Origin: Solirubrum puertoriconensis
Lineage (GTDB): Bacteria > Bacteroidota > Bacteroidia > Cytophagales > Hymenobacteraceae
Reading direction: 5' to 3'
DNA: 64,000 nucleotides
Assembly (NCBI RefSeq): GCF_001483135.1
Contig: NZ_LNAL01000008.1
Span: 1-64,000 of the forward strand
The notes under the pieces are model-generated. The model was not told the origin of the DNA. It saw only the letters and a program-made list of their open reading frames with translations, and did not search any database. Of the stretch, positions 25,129-34,228 are shown one piece after another (position 1 is the stretch's first letter; each line of letters starts with the position of its first letter). The position numbers and the translations under genes are program-made.

Positions 25129-25133
25129 TTTGT

Positions 25134-25232
25134 TTGAGCTGTTAGCTATTAGCTATCGGCTATTAGCTGAGGTTCAGAGAAAAAGCCCGGTTGGGAAAGC
25201 AAGCTAACAGCTAAAAGCCATCAGCCAACAGC
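25134..25232. repeat. AGCTGTTAGCT-type repeats in the rplU-rpmA spacer
   Basis: The spacer is built of short related words: AGCTGTTAGCTATTAGCTAT (25137-25156) on one side and, inverted, AGCTAACAGCTAAAAGCCAT near 25201-25220 followed by CAGCCAACAGCT. The two halves can fold on each other imperfectly. The operon is otherwise compact, so this looks like an inserted low-complexity repeat element. Confidence 0.55.
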
Positions 25233-25236
25233 TTTC

Positions 25237-25545
25237 TTAGCCGATGCTGTTGATCATTACTTTCGTGTAGTCCTGGCGGTGCGTATTGAGCTTCTTGTAG
25301 CCCTTACGACGCTTCTTCTTGAACACGATTTGCTTATCGCCGCGAACGTGTGCGAGGATGGTGCCTTTTACTTTAACGTCCGACAGGAAGGGGGCGCCTA
25401 CACTCAGCGTGCCGTTATTGTCGGTCAGCAGTACATTGCCCAGTTCTACTTCGTCGCCGACGTTGCCGGCCAGTTTGTGGGCGTACACAAATTTGTTGGC
25501 TTCGACCTTGGTCTGCTTGCCGGCTATGTCTACGATTGCGTACAT
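25237..25545 (-). CDS. rplU: 50S ribosomal protein L21
   Basis: A 102-residue large-subunit protein. It starts MYAIVDIAGKQTKVE, the conserved L21 N terminus, and contains the signature KIVFKKKRRKGYKKLNTHRQ-like segment (here KQIVFKKKRRKGYKK, about 71-85) with HRQDYTKV after it. The frame is open 21 codons upstream, but that part overlaps the promoter, so the ATG at 25545 is taken. First gene of the operon with rpmA, driven by the promoter at 25578-25608. Confidence 0.98.
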   Translation of the reverse strand: MYAIVDIAGKQTKVEANKFVYAHKLAGNVGDEVELGNVLLTDNNGTLSVGAPFLSDVKVKGTILAHVRGDKQIVFKKKRRKGYKKLNTHRQDYTKVMINSIG

Positions 25546-25577
25546 CGGTTTTCCGCAGGTTTTCTGAAAATGGAAGG

Positions 25578-25608
25578 CAAAAGTACTAGCTCTATTCCAC
25601 AATACCAA
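25578..25608 (-). promoter_or_regulatory. rplU-rpmA promoter
   Basis: On the minus strand TTG (25608-25606), 20 bases, then TACTTTTG (25585-25578), 33 bp upstream of the rplU ATG. Same -7 sequence as rRNA P1 and tRNA-fMet, fitting a shared growth-related promoter class. Confidence 0.75.
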
Positions 25609-25700
25609 ACCTAACTCACTAATCCTCTTTCAGTCGGCTTAAAAATAGCTACCTCGGCGAGTTAACAGTACTGCCTGGCGCGAGTACGTAATACAAAATT

Positions 25701-25743
25701 GGTGGATAACTTCTTTTGTCCACACAGCAAATGTGGATAACTT
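25701..25743. promoter_or_regulatory. TGTGGATAACTT boxes upstream of nrdB
   Basis: GGTGGATAACTT (25701-25712) and TGTGGATAACTT (25732-25743) are direct repeats 31 bp apart, with an inverted TGTCCACA (25717-25724) between. TGTGGATAA is the exact complement of TTATCCACA, the DnaA box consensus. Similar boxes precede nrdA at 30768-30825. The rest of the 25609-26027 spacer has only the promoter below. Confidence 0.6.
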
Positions 25744-25878
25744 TTATATAAAGCAAAGAATTTCACTATTGCTTTGGCTTTTGCCGGGAAAATAGCTGCT
25801 ACGGTTGTAGTGTCCGCTTAGCGAAAAATTAACAGACAAAAAAGCCAAAACGCACCTCGGCGGTCCGTTTAGCAGGGC

Positions 25879-25886
25879 TATCTTTG
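25879..25886 (+). promoter_or_regulatory. nrdB promoter, -7 element
   Basis: TATCTTTG is a perfect TAnnTTTG element 141 bp upstream of the nrdB ATG. At the -33 position the sequence is TCG rather than TTG, so the match is partial. Confidence 0.45.
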
Positions 25887-26027
25887 GTCTTCGCCAAGCC
25901 GTCGCCCGACTGGTTGTGACAGGCCTAGGTCGAACAATTGCCTGCCTGTCGAGGTTGGCAGCTCAACCGCTAGCTGGCCTTGCGTCGGCACTTCTCCTTG
26001 TCGTTTCCTCAACTGTTGCCCTACCCC

Positions 26028-26990
26028 ATGGAACCGCTACTCGTTGAAAATCCCAACCGCTTCGTCCTCTTTCCTATTCAGAACGACGACGTGTGGCAGA
26101 TGTACAAGAAAGCCGAAGCCTCGTTTTGGACGGCTGAAGAAATCGACCTGTCGCAGGACCAGAAAGATTGGGAAAACCTGAACGATGGCGAGCGGCACTT
26201 CATTTCGCACGTGCTGGCTTTCTTCGCAGCCTCCGATGGCATCGTGAACGAAAACCTCGCCGTGAATTTCATGCAAGAGGTGCAGATGCCCGAGGCGCGC
26301 TGCTTTTACGGCTTCCAAGTGATGATGGAAAACATTCACTCGGAAACCTACTCACTGCTGATTGATACTTACATCAAAGACCCCAAGCAGAAGGATTACC
26401 TCTTCAACGCGCTGGAAACCGTACCGGCCGTGACCAAGAAGGGCCAGTGGGCCATCAAGTGGATCAACTCGGAAAACTTTACCGAGCGCCTGATTGCCTT
26501 TGCTGCCGTGGAAGGGATTTTCTTCTCGGGCTCGTTTTGCTCCATCTTCTGGCTGAAGAAGCGCGGCCTGATGCCGGGCCTCACGTTCTCAAACGAACTC
26601 ATCTCGCGCGACGAAGGCCTGCACTGCGACTTTGCCTGCTTGCTCTACGAGAAGTACCTCGTGAACAAGCTGCCCGAGGCCCGCGTGCACGAAATCATCC
26701 GCGATGCGGTGAGCATCGAGCAGGAGTTTGTAACCGACGCGCTGCCCGTGAACCTGATCGGCATGAACGCCCAGTTGATGTCGCAGTACATAGAGTTTGT
26801 GGCCGACCGCCTGCTGGTTGCCCTAGGTTACCGCAAGATTTACAACGCCACCAACCCCTTCGACTTCATGGAAATGATTTCGTTGCAGGGTAAAACCAAC
26901 TTCTTCGAGAAGCGTGTGGGCGAGTACCAGAAAGCGGGCGTAATGACCGACCGCGAGCAGAACGTATTTTCACTCGACGAAGATTTTTAA
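26028..26990 (+). CDS. nrdB: Ribonucleotide reductase class Ia, beta subunit
   Basis: Small (R2) subunit that holds the diiron-tyrosyl radical used by NrdA to reduce ribonucleoside diphosphates. All ligands are visible: Asp70 ([11 protein letters not shown]), Glu101 and His104 ([14 protein letters not shown]), Glu162 ([10 protein letters not shown]), Glu196 and His199 (SRDEGLHC). The radical Tyr is at 108. The sequence follows mammalian R2 closely around these motifs and is much less like E. coli NrdB. The ATG at 26028 ([12 protein letters not shown]) is chosen; the upstream extension of 16 codons is not protein-like. The end FSLDEDF matches the R1-binding tail of R2 proteins. It is 4 kb from nrdA on the same strand with two unrelated genes between. 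Confidence 0.97.
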   Translation: MEPLLVENPNRFVLFPIQNDDVWQMYKKAEASFWTAEEIDLSQDQKDWENLNDGERHFISHVLAFFAASDGIVNENLAVNFMQEVQMPEARCFYGFQVMMENIHSETYSLLIDTYIKDPKQKDYLFNALETVPAVTKKGQWAIKWINSENFTERLIAFAAVEGIFFSGSFCSIFWLKKRGLMPGLTFSNELISRDEGLHCDFACLLYEKYLVNKLPEARVHEIIRDAVSIEQEFVTDALPVNLIGMNAQLMSQYIEFVADRLLVALGYRKIYNATNPFDFMEMISLQGKTNFFEKRVGEYQKAGVMTDREQNVFSLDEDF

Positions 26991-27011
26991 TCGGCCGCTG
27001 GCCAGTACTTC

Positions 27012-27042
27012 AAAGCCCCAAGCTGCCGCTTCGGGCTTTTTT
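27012..27042 (+). terminator. Terminator after nrdB
   Basis: AAAGCCCCAAGC pairs with GCTTCGGGCTTT (one bulge) followed by TTTTGTTTG, 22 bp past the stop. Confidence 0.85.
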
Positions 27043-27156
27043 GTTTGTGGCAGGCATGTTTACCAACTTCCGGTCCGCTGTATTTTACTTGCAACATCTC
27101 TTGCCATACAACTGTCTGGCGCTGTATTCTTGGCTCGTCAACTATCTACTTAGCTT

Positions 27157-28098
27157 ATGATTAAATCCCTATTACTAAGCACAGCCTTGACGCTGGTCAG
27201 CCATTTGTCGCAGGCACAAACTTCTTTCGGCGCCCTTAATCAACAAGCAGCCGATGCCTACCAAAGCAAGCGCTACACCGAATCGGGCAAGCTGTACGAG
27301 CAAGCTTTTGCCGAACGCAAAGCCCAGCCCACGGCTACGCATTACTACAACGCCGCTTGTAGCTGGGCACTAGCTGGCAACAAAGACAAAGCCTTTCGGT
27401 ACCTCGACCAAGCCACCACCGCTGGTTGGGACAACGTGCCGCACCTGAAACAGGATGCCGACCTAGGTAGCCTGCGCACCGATGCCCGCTGGCAGCCCAT
27501 GTTAGCCAAGCTGGAAGCCACCCGAGCCAAGGCCGAAGCCCAATACAACCTGCCCCTGAAAAGAGAGCTGGAAGCCATTTACGCCACCGGTCAAGCCATA
27601 CGGCTCAAGATTGATTCGGTGGAGAAAAAGCTCGGCATGCAGGCCGCCCAAAGCCAAGCCCTACTCGACGAAATGGATGCCGTTGACGAACGCAACACGG
27701 CCCGCGTAACGGCCATTATCGAGCAATACGGCTGGCCCGGCCAAAGCATGGTGGGTCGGCTGGGCAGCACAGCCGCGTTTCTGGTTATCCAGCACGCGCG
27801 GCCCTCGGTGCAACGCAAGTACCTGCCCCTGATGCGCGAAGCAGCGAGCAAAGGCGAGTTAGCTAAATCAAGCCTTGCTTTGCTCGAAGACCGCATCTTG
27901 GTGGAGCAAGGCAAGCCGCAGCTCTACGGCAGCCAACTGCGCCCCAGCACGGCTACAGGCAAGTATGAGCTCGAACCAATCGAAGACGAAGCGCACGTGG
28001 ATGAGCGCCGCGCCGCAGTAGGGCTAGGTCCGTTGCGCGAGTATGTCAAGCACTGGGGCTTGGAGTACAAACCCCAGTCAAGCGCGACCAAGCCGTAG
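27157..28098 (+). CDS. Exported TPR and DUF6624-like protein
   Basis: A 313-residue protein with a signal peptide (1-20, ending LSQAQ). Residues 24-130 form one to two tetratricopeptide-like helices pairs (AADAYQSKRYTESGKLYEQAF, split here by family usage at about 30-50) followed by a characteristic segment ending LRTDARWQPML. From about 140 the sequence, with IIEQYGWPG, LVIQHA and ALLEDRILV-GKPQLYGSQ, resembles DUF6624, of unknown function, though I cannot confirm with a search. The N-terminal module recurs in the metallopeptidase-like gene at 41331-42581 with a different C-terminal domain. It stands between nrdB and the CotH gene with its own terminator. Confidence 0.75.
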   Translation: MIKSLLLSTALTLVSHLSQAQTSFGALNQQAADAYQSKRYTESGKLYEQAFAERKAQPTATHYYNAACSWALAGNKDKAFRYLDQATTAGWDNVPHLKQDADLGSLRTDARWQPMLAKLEATRAKAEAQYNLPLKRELEAIYATGQAIRLKIDSVEKKLGMQAAQSQALLDEMDAVDERNTARVTAIIEQYGWPGQSMVGRLGSTAAFLVIQHARPSVQRKYLPLMREAASKGELAKSSLALLEDRILVEQGKPQLYGSQLRPSTATGKYELEPIEDEAHVDERRAAVGLGPLREYVKHWGLEYKPQSSATKP

Positions 28099-28117
28099 CA
28101 GCCTGTTGAACTTACCT

Positions 28118-28156
28118 GCCCAAGCCCACGCCCCTGCTGCGGGCTTGGGCTTTTTT
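28118..28156 (+). terminator. Terminator after the TPR/DUF6624 gene
   Basis: GCCCAAGCCC (28118-28127) pairs with GGGCTTGGGC (28141-28150), followed by TTTTTT. Strong intrinsic terminator 20 bp past the stop. Confidence 0.92.
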
Positions 28157-28815
28157 ATTCATGTGGCGCATCTTAGGTGCAATGGCTGCGCAAGTGATAT
28201 GGCCATGCTTCTGCGTTCTGGATCAGGCAAGCTTGGCCCTGACCAAGCGCCAAAGCACTATGCAAGCAGCAGAGAATACAATTTGTACCAACGCTAGCCT
28301 TCAACTAATAGCAAATATAACGCAAACAAGATATTACTGCAATTATTGAACAACATCACTCTGATATGATATTACTTAAAATTTTATTTGTAAATCGCCG
28401 CCCGTTTGCAAAATCGATACGCGCGTTTTGCGGCAATTAACTGCCGATACACGCTCCTAAATATCGAATTCCTAATTGCGGCTCTACGCTAATATCACAA
28501 CACCTCTATTTGCTTTTCTCTTATTACTCTCCGACTGTTCGAGTGCTGAAATAGTCCTGCAATTATAGGTTACTCCGCGCATAATTTCTGACAGACAACT
28601 CGCTCTTAAATAGCCATCTATGGCTTTTATCAGCGCGTGCGGTTAGCGGCCCAACACATTTTTTATCCGGCAGTGCAACCAAGGCCGGCTCTTTCGGCTC
28701 ACTACGCCCAGACACCTGCCCGCATTATTACAACTAAGGCAGGCGACTGATTAGTGCGTGCCGTTACTCTGAGAAACAGATAATCATAAATCAATAGCAT
28801 TTTCGCCCATTAACC
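28157..28815. other. 660-bp AT-rich spacer, no gene seen
   Basis: This stretch is clearly richer in A and T than its flanks (for example 28290-28420) and has no frame with protein character. A small palindrome AGCCAT-CT-ATGGCT is at 28612-28625. It may hold the CotH gene's regulatory region or the remains of a decayed gene; neither can be shown. Confidence 0.5.
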
Positions 28816-30534
28816 ATGCGAGAGATTTTTACCAAAAAGCTTTTACTACTAGTTTCACTCGTTGCGCTTATAACCCCATTTAGCGCTACAGCAGGAGATA
28901 CGCTTGTAATTGCCCGTAATTTCTACCACGTCGACCACAAGAGCCGGCTGATTCTGGTTAATCAGAAGCCAGAGGCCATTAACCGTGAGTACAGCGACGT
29001 AAAGAGCCACCTCTCGCTCGACGGTGTGTACATCTTTACGCAAGGCGTGCCCGAAGTAGAAAGCAACACTTCCTACGAGGTAACGCGCGAAAACGAGCTG
29101 TACCAGCTCTATTTCACACAGCTGCCGGTGGTACGCATCAGCACTAGAAACAAGATTGTTGACAGCCCCAGCGTATATGCGCAGTTTTCGCTCGACGAGG
29201 CAGATGGCAAATCCGTCAACTCGTTTCTGAAGATCGAAATCCGCGGCAACTTCTCGCAAACGTTCCCTAAGAAGTCGTATGAACTGAGCTTCGTGAACGA
29301 TACGCTAGCCGGTGAGTCGCGCGATATGAGCCTGTTGGGCTTGCGCAACGACAACAAGTACAACCTGCAGGCCATGTACAATGAGCCATTGCGCATTCGT
29401 AGCAAAACCAGCAACGAGTTGTGGCAGGAAATACACCAGATTTACTACAAAAACTTGGAGCCCGAGGCCAAAAATGGCATCGACATGAAATTTGTAGAGG
29501 TATTTCTGAATGACGAGTACAAAGGTATTTATACCCTGAGCGAACGGGTTGACCGTAAGCAACTCAAGCTAAAGAAGTACAACAACGCTATTACGGGCGA
29601 GCTGTACAAAGGCGAAGCCTGGGATGGTGCCGTAACGTTTACGCTGCTCCCGCCCTACGACAACAACAGCGAAATCTGGGGTGGTTTTGAATACAAGCAC
29701 CCCGAGGAGAAAATCGACTGGAAGAACATTTACGATTTCGTTGATTTTGTAAAGAATAGCTCCAATCAGGAATTCAACAGCACCTACCAGAAGAAATTCC
29801 ACCTAGGTAATGCAGTAGACTATTTCATTTTTCTGAACCTGTCGCGCGCTGGGGATAATACCGGCAAGAACATTTACATCGCCAAATACAAACAGGGCGA
29901 GCCGTATTACTACGTGCCGTGGGATTTGGATGGCGTATTTGGCACCGACTGGATGGGCCTCGATCAGCCTACCACTACCGATGTACTTTCTAACGGCTTC
30001 TACGACCGTTTGCTGCAAGACTGCTCCTCGACGGGTTTCCGGGATGCGTTGCGTACCCGCTGGACCGAGCTGCGCACTACCGTAATTACCGAGGACAACA
30101 TCATGGCCAAGTTCCGGGCCAACCACGACTACCTGCTGGCTAACAACGTTTTTGAGCGGGAGAAACGTACCTGGGTCGATTTTGAGCAAACGCCCGAGCA
30201 GTTTACCTACATCAACACGTGGCTGAAAGCGCGGCTGGCTTTCCTCGATACCGAGTTCAACCGCAGCTGCATTACGCTGGCCAATAAGCCAATTAAGCAG
30301 AGCGAAACACTGAAGCTGTACCCCAACCCGGCCAACGACTACCTAAACATTGACACCGATGCAGCCCGCTCGTACGAGCTGAGCATCCGCGACCTGAGCG
30401 GCCGCGAGGTGCTGCGCTCGGCCCTGCAAGGCAAGCAGCACAAGCTTTCCATTGCACACCTGAAGAAGGGCGTGTACGTGGTAACGCTGCAGAACGCCGC
30501 CGAGGTACGGACCCAAAAACTGGTAATTAACTAA
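28816..30534 (+). CDS. CotH kinase family protein with type IX sorting domain
   Basis: A 572-residue secreted protein. A signal peptide (1-26) is followed by a CotH-type protein kinase domain, recognisable from KIEIRGNFSQTFPKKSYELS (about 142-161), LLGLRNDNKYNL, FVEVFLNDEYKGIYTLSERV (about 227-246) and YYYVPWDLDGVFGTDW (about 369-384), where the DLD motif supplies metal-binding acids. The last 75 residues (from about 497, LKLYPNPANDYLNI...) are a type IX secretion C-terminal sorting domain, with final GVYVVTLQ and KLVIN. So it is exported by T9SS and attached to or released from the surface. CotH proteins phosphorylate other surface proteins in Bacillus spores; the target here is unknown. Confidence 0.9.
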   Translation: MREIFTKKLLLLVSLVALITPFSATAGDTLVIARNFYHVDHKSRLILVNQKPEAINREYSDVKSHLSLDGVYIFTQGVPEVESNTSYEVTRENELYQLYFTQLPVVRISTRNKIVDSPSVYAQFSLDEADGKSVNSFLKIEIRGNFSQTFPKKSYELSFVNDTLAGESRDMSLLGLRNDNKYNLQAMYNEPLRIRSKTSNELWQEIHQIYYKNLEPEAKNGIDMKFVEVFLNDEYKGIYTLSERVDRKQLKLKKYNNAITGELYKGEAWDGAVTFTLLPPYDNNSEIWGGFEYKHPEEKIDWKNIYDFVDFVKNSSNQEFNSTYQKKFHLGNAVDYFIFLNLSRAGDNTGKNIYIAKYKQGEPYYYVPWDLDGVFGTDWMGLDQPTTTDVLSNGFYDRLLQDCSSTGFRDALRTRWTELRTTVITEDNIMAKFRANHDYLLANNVFEREKRTWVDFEQTPEQFTYINTWLKARLAFLDTEFNRSCITLANKPIKQSETLKLYPNPANDYLNIDTDAARSYELSIRDLSGREVLRSALQGKQHKLSIAHLKKGVYVVTLQNAAEVRTQKLVIN

Positions 30535-30570
30535 GCACCCAGGGCGGCCCACAGCCTTGCCCGCTTTTGC

Positions 30571-30602
30571 CAAACGGCCCGCCTTAGGTGGCGGGCCGTT
30601 TG
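30571..30602 (+). terminator. Terminator after the CotH gene
   Basis: CAAACGGCCCGCC (30571-30583) pairs perfectly with GGCGGGCCGTTTG (30590-30602) around TTAGGT, followed by CGTTTATA. Confidence 0.85.
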
Positions 30603-30767
30603 CGTTTATACAGGAGGCCGAGGGGCCGCACCTTTTTACTGGTCGCTACTGGCGCGATTAGTTGCTAGCCTCCGCGGCATGAGTCCGCTGCGGGCACCTA
30701 GGGAGCTTACCAAATCCGCCGGAAATCAGCAACCCATTTTAGCCAGCTTCGGGGGCAGCTTGTTCTC

Positions 30768-30825
30768 TGTGGATAACTTAAAAAAATCGGCCCGCGCACA
30801 GGCGCCAGGCCATTGTGGAAAACTT
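30768..30825. promoter_or_regulatory. TGTGGATAACTT boxes upstream of nrdA
   Basis: TGTGGATAACTT (30768-30779) and TGTGGAAAACTT (30814-30825) are direct repeats 46 bp apart, 150-210 bp upstream of the nrdA start. The first contains a perfect DnaA box complement. They match the boxes before nrdB at 25701-25743. A frame covering this region (30679-30987) is judged spurious. Confidence 0.6.
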
Positions 30826-30977
30826 TCTGCTGAGTTTGCTCTTGAGGAGAGCAGAAGGGCCGAGTATATTCCGGTCATGATCGGCGCGGGCTTGGGAGAG
30901 TTTACCAGTTATCAACTAGTTCCTCATCTCACAGGCCCGCGCCGCTGTATAATCTTCACCTCCACACCTTTCCGCCT

Positions 30978-33353
30978 ATGCTGGTAATTAAACGCGACGG
31001 CCGGCGCGAGTCCGTCAAGTTCGATAAGGTTACGGCTCGCATCGAGAAGCTCTGCTACGGGCTGAACATGATTTACGTCTCGCCCATCGAGGTGGCCAAA
31101 AAGGTCATCGACGGGATTTACGACGGCGTAACGACCGTAGAGCTGGACAACCTGGCGGCCGAAACCGCCGCTTCGCTCACCACCAAGCACCCCGATTACG
31201 CCATCTTGGCGGCGCGCATCGCGGTAAGCAACCTGCATAAGGTTACCTCCAAGTCGTTCAGCAGCACCATGAAGCGGCTGTACACCTACGAGGACCCCAA
31301 AACCGGTGAAAACGCCTCGCTGATTGCCCGCGACGTGTGGGAGGTGGTGCACAAGCATGCCGCCCAGCTCGATTCGGCCATCATCTACGACCGCGACTAC
31401 AACTACGACTACTTCGGCTTTAAAACGCTGGAGCGCTCGTACCTGCTGCGCCTCGATGGCAAGGTGGTGGAGCGCCCCCAGCACATGCTGATGCGCGTGG
31501 CTGTGGGCATTCACCGCGACGACATCGAGCAGGCCATCGAGACCTACAACCTGATGTCGGAGCGGTGGTTTACGCACGCTACGCCTACCCTCTTCAACGC
31601 GGGCACACCCAAGCCGCAGCTGTCGTCGTGCTTCCTGCTCACGATGAAGGATGACTCCATTGAGGGCATTTACGACACGCTGAAGAACTGCGCACTCATT
31701 TCGCAGAGCGCCGGCGGCATTGGCCTGGCCGTGCACAACGTGCGCGCCACGGGCAGCTACATCAAGGGCACCAACGGCACCTCCAACGGCCTCACGCCCA
31801 TGCTGAAGGTGTTCAACGACACGGCCCGCTACGTTGACCAAGGCGGTGGCAAGCGCAAGGGCGCTTTTGCGGTGTACCTCGAGCCCTGGCACGCCGATAT
31901 CTTCGACTTCTTGGAGTTGAAGAAGAACCACGGCAAGGAAGAAATGCGCGCCCGCGACCTGTTCTACGCCCTCTGGATCAACGACTTGTTCATGAAGCGG
32001 GTGGAGAGCAACGACCTCTGGACGCTGATGTGCCCCCACGAGTGCCCGGGCCTCGACACGAGCTGGGGCGATGATTTCGAGAAGCTGTACCAGAAGTACG
32101 AGCGCGAAGGCCGCGGCCGCAAAACCATTAAGGCGCAAGACCTGTGGTTTGCCATCCTGGAAAGCCAGACCGAGACCGGAACGCCCTACATGCTGTTCAA
32201 GGACGCGGCCAACCGCAAGAGCAACCAGCAGAACCTAGGCACGATTAAGTCGTCGAACCTGTGCACCGAGATTATCGAGTACACCGACGCCGACGAAATT
32301 GCCGTGTGCAACCTGGCCTCGCTGGCCCTGCCCCGCTACGTACGCGAGGAAAACGGCCGCGTATTCTTCGACCACCAACGCTTGTTTGAGGTGACGTACC
32401 ACGCCACCAAGAACCTGAACAAGGTAATCGACATCAACTACTACCCCGTGCCCGAGGCTGAGCGCAGCAACAAGCGCCACCGCCCCATTGGTCTGGGTGT
32501 GCAGGGCCTGGCCGATACCTTTATTGCGCTGCGCATGCCCTTCGAGAGCGACGAAGCCAAGGGTCTGAACGAGGATATCTTCGAGACGATCTACTTCGCC
32601 GCCGTAACGGCTTCGAAGGACCTCGCCAAGCGCGACGGCCACTACGAAACCTATCCCGGCTCGCCCATCAGCAAGGGCCAGTTCCAGTTCGATATGTGGG
32701 ACGTGAATCCCAACTCGGGTCGCTGGGATTGGGAGGCGCTGCGTGCGGAGGTGAAGGAGTACGGCGTGCGCAACTCGCTGTTGGTAGCTCCCATGCCTAC
32801 GGCCTCCACGGCCCAAATTCTGGGCAACAACGAGTCGTTTGAGCCTTACACCTCCAACATTTACGTGCGCCGCGTGCTGAGCGGCGAGTTTATGGTGGTG
32901 AACAAGCACCTGCTCAAGGATCTGGTGAAGCTGGGCCTCTGGAACGAGCAGATGAAGAACGACATCATCGCCGCCAACGGCTCGGTGCAGAACATCCCGA
33001 GCATTCCGCAGCACATCAAGGATTTGTACAAGACGGTTTGGGAAATCTCGCAGCGCACCATTATCGATATGGCGGCCGACCGCGGGGCTTACATCTGCCA
33101 AAGCCAGAGCCTGAACCTGCACGTGCAGAACCCGAACTTCGGCAAGCTTACCTCCATGCACTTCCACGCCTGGAAGCGCGGCCTGAAGACCGGCATGTAC
33201 TACCTGCGCACCAAAGCTGCTGTCGACGCCATCAAGTTCACGGTGCAGAAGCAAGCCGCTGAAACGCTGGAACCCGTGTACGCCGAGCAGAACCGCAACG
33301 ACATGGCCTGCTCGCTGGATAACCCGGACGCCTGCGAAGCTTGCAGCGCGTAA
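30978..33353 (+). CDS. nrdA: Ribonucleotide reductase class Ia, alpha subunit
   Basis: Catalytic (R1) subunit of 791 residues that reduces ribonucleoside diphosphates for DNA synthesis. An ATP-cone for allosteric activity control occupies about 1-90 ([20 protein letters not shown]). The catalytic cysteines fall at 218 (LSSCFLL), 429 (NLCTEI) and 444 (AVCNLA), with the active-site Glu at 431; these are the positions known from human RRM1. The C-terminal reductant pair is CEAC (786 and 789). The protein is therefore of the eukaryotic-like NrdA type and partners NrdB at 26028-26990. The ATG at 30978 gives the expected N terminus. A 31-bp hairpin starts at its stop codon. Confidence 0.97.
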   Translation: MLVIKRDGRRESVKFDKVTARIEKLCYGLNMIYVSPIEVAKKVIDGIYDGVTTVELDNLAAETAASLTTKHPDYAILAARIAVSNLHKVTSKSFSSTMKRLYTYEDPKTGENASLIARDVWEVVHKHAAQLDSAIIYDRDYNYDYFGFKTLERSYLLRLDGKVVERPQHMLMRVAVGIHRDDIEQAIETYNLMSERWFTHATPTLFNAGTPKPQLSSCFLLTMKDDSIEGIYDTLKNCALISQSAGGIGLAVHNVRATGSYIKGTNGTSNGLTPMLKVFNDTARYVDQGGGKRKGAFAVYLEPWHADIFDFLELKKNHGKEEMRARDLFYALWINDLFMKRVESNDLWTLMCPHECPGLDTSWGDDFEKLYQKYEREGRGRKTIKAQDLWFAILESQTETGTPYMLFKDAANRKSNQQNLGTIKSSNLCTEIIEYTDADEIAVCNLASLALPRYVREENGRVFFDHQRLFEVTYHATKNLNKVIDINYYPVPEAERSNKRHRPIGLGVQGLADTFIALRMPFESDEAKGLNEDIFETIYFAAVTASKDLAKRDGHYETYPGSPISKGQFQFDMWDVNPNSGRWDWEALRAEVKEYGVRNSLLVAPMPTASTAQILGNNESFEPYTSNIYVRRVLSGEFMVVNKHLLKDLVKLGLWNEQMKNDIIAANGSVQNIPSIPQHIKDLYKTVWEISQRTIIDMAADRGAYICQSQSLNLHVQNPNFGKLTSMHFHAWKRGLKTGMYYLRTKAAVDAIKFTVQKQAAETLEPVYAEQNRNDMACSLDNPDACEACSA

Positions 33354-33420
33354 GTATTTGCATTCAAATAAAAAGAGCCGTCTGAAATAAGACGGCTCTT
33401 TTTATTTGAATGCAAATACT
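33353..33420 (+). terminator. 31-bp perfect hairpin at the nrdA stop
   Basis: 33353-33383 pairs base for base with 33390-33420 around a 6-nt loop (GAAATA). The arm begins with the last A of the nrdA TAA and includes AAAAAGAGCCGTCT. The T-rich descending arm (CTCTTTTTATTTG) makes it an efficient terminator. Confidence 0.88.
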
Positions 33421-33472
33421 ATCATGCCTAGACTCTATTATTGAAGGTTTATTTCGTAGTAACAGCATTGTA

Positions 33473-34228
33473 ATGGCTTTCAGAAGCATTCTTCTTATTG
33501 GCGGCTTATTTCTTTCCCTATCCGCTTGTGCCCAATCATCCCCAGCTTCAGCTGACCACGCTCAACTTCAACAAAGTGTAACCGAGCTATTACCAGCACG
33601 CAAGTACAGCGTTGCTATTATGGATGGTGTTGTTATGGACCCACGTCTGAAAACGTTAATGGTTAAGTTTCAGCAGGGGATTCAGCGACATCCAGAGGTA
33701 ATCCAAGAACTACAAAAGGCTGGGGGTCAAGGTCCATTGCCTTACGACAAACGTCTTGGTCTTACCCAAGGTGAATACTCAGAGTTGCTTGCGTTAATGA
33801 ATAAACGAGAGATGCGCTCAGTATCAACAGGTAGCGCTGATGTATCAGTCACGAATGAAAAAGGAATAATTCGTTTCGCTGCACAAGGGAAACTTGCTAT
33901 TCTGAACGACATCTGGCTGGATTTACCCCACAACGAAGTCCACGCAGGCTCCCGCACGTTGCCATTTATCGAAGCCGTTAACGTTACTGATGCGCAGAAT
34001 GCCTTCGGCAGTGCTTGGTTTGGATACAAGTGGGAACTAGCGGAGCCTAAGGATTTGGATATTAGCAAATATGATATGCGCGACCTCAGCAACCTGAACG
34101 CGAGTATGTACAAGGTAGTAGTGGGAAAAATTGCTACTACCGGCCAAACGCTGGTGCAGATCAAAGGCATGGAAATAAAGAATGGGGTGCGTACCGTGTC
34201 CTACGAAATTCCACTCTTCTTTCAATAG
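33473..34228 (+). CDS. Lipoprotein, hypothetical
   Basis: A 251-residue protein with a lipoprotein signal (MAFRSILLIGG..., LSLSAC with the modified Cys near 19). The ATG at 33473 is chosen since it starts the signal peptide; upstream codons overlap the nrdA terminator. The mature part has no recognised domain. Base composition is visibly lower in GC than the neighbouring nrdA and lacks the CCTAGG words common elsewhere, hinting at recent acquisition or relaxed codon use. The next gene overlaps its end by 47 bp. Function unknown. Confidence 0.7.
   Translation: MAFRSILLIGGLFLSLSACAQSSPASADHAQLQQSVTELLPARKYSVAIMDGVVMDPRLKTLMVKFQQGIQRHPEVIQELQKAGGQGPLPYDKRLGLTQGEYSELLALMNKREMRSVSTGSADVSVTNEKGIIRFAAQGKLAILNDIWLDLPHNEVHAGSRTLPFIEAVNVTDAQNAFGSAWFGYKWELAEPKDLDISKYDMRDLSNLNASMYKVVVGKIATTGQTLVQIKGMEIKNGVRTVSYEIPLFFQ

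Noticed and set aside
30679-30987. A 102-codon plus-strand frame just before nrdA.
   Set aside because: It contains the paired TGTGGATAACTT boxes, overlaps the nrdA start and lacks protein character.
30924-32138. A 404-codon minus-strand frame opposite nrdA.
   Set aside because: Long antisense frames arise from GC-rich codon usage; nrdA has all catalytic residues in the plus frame.
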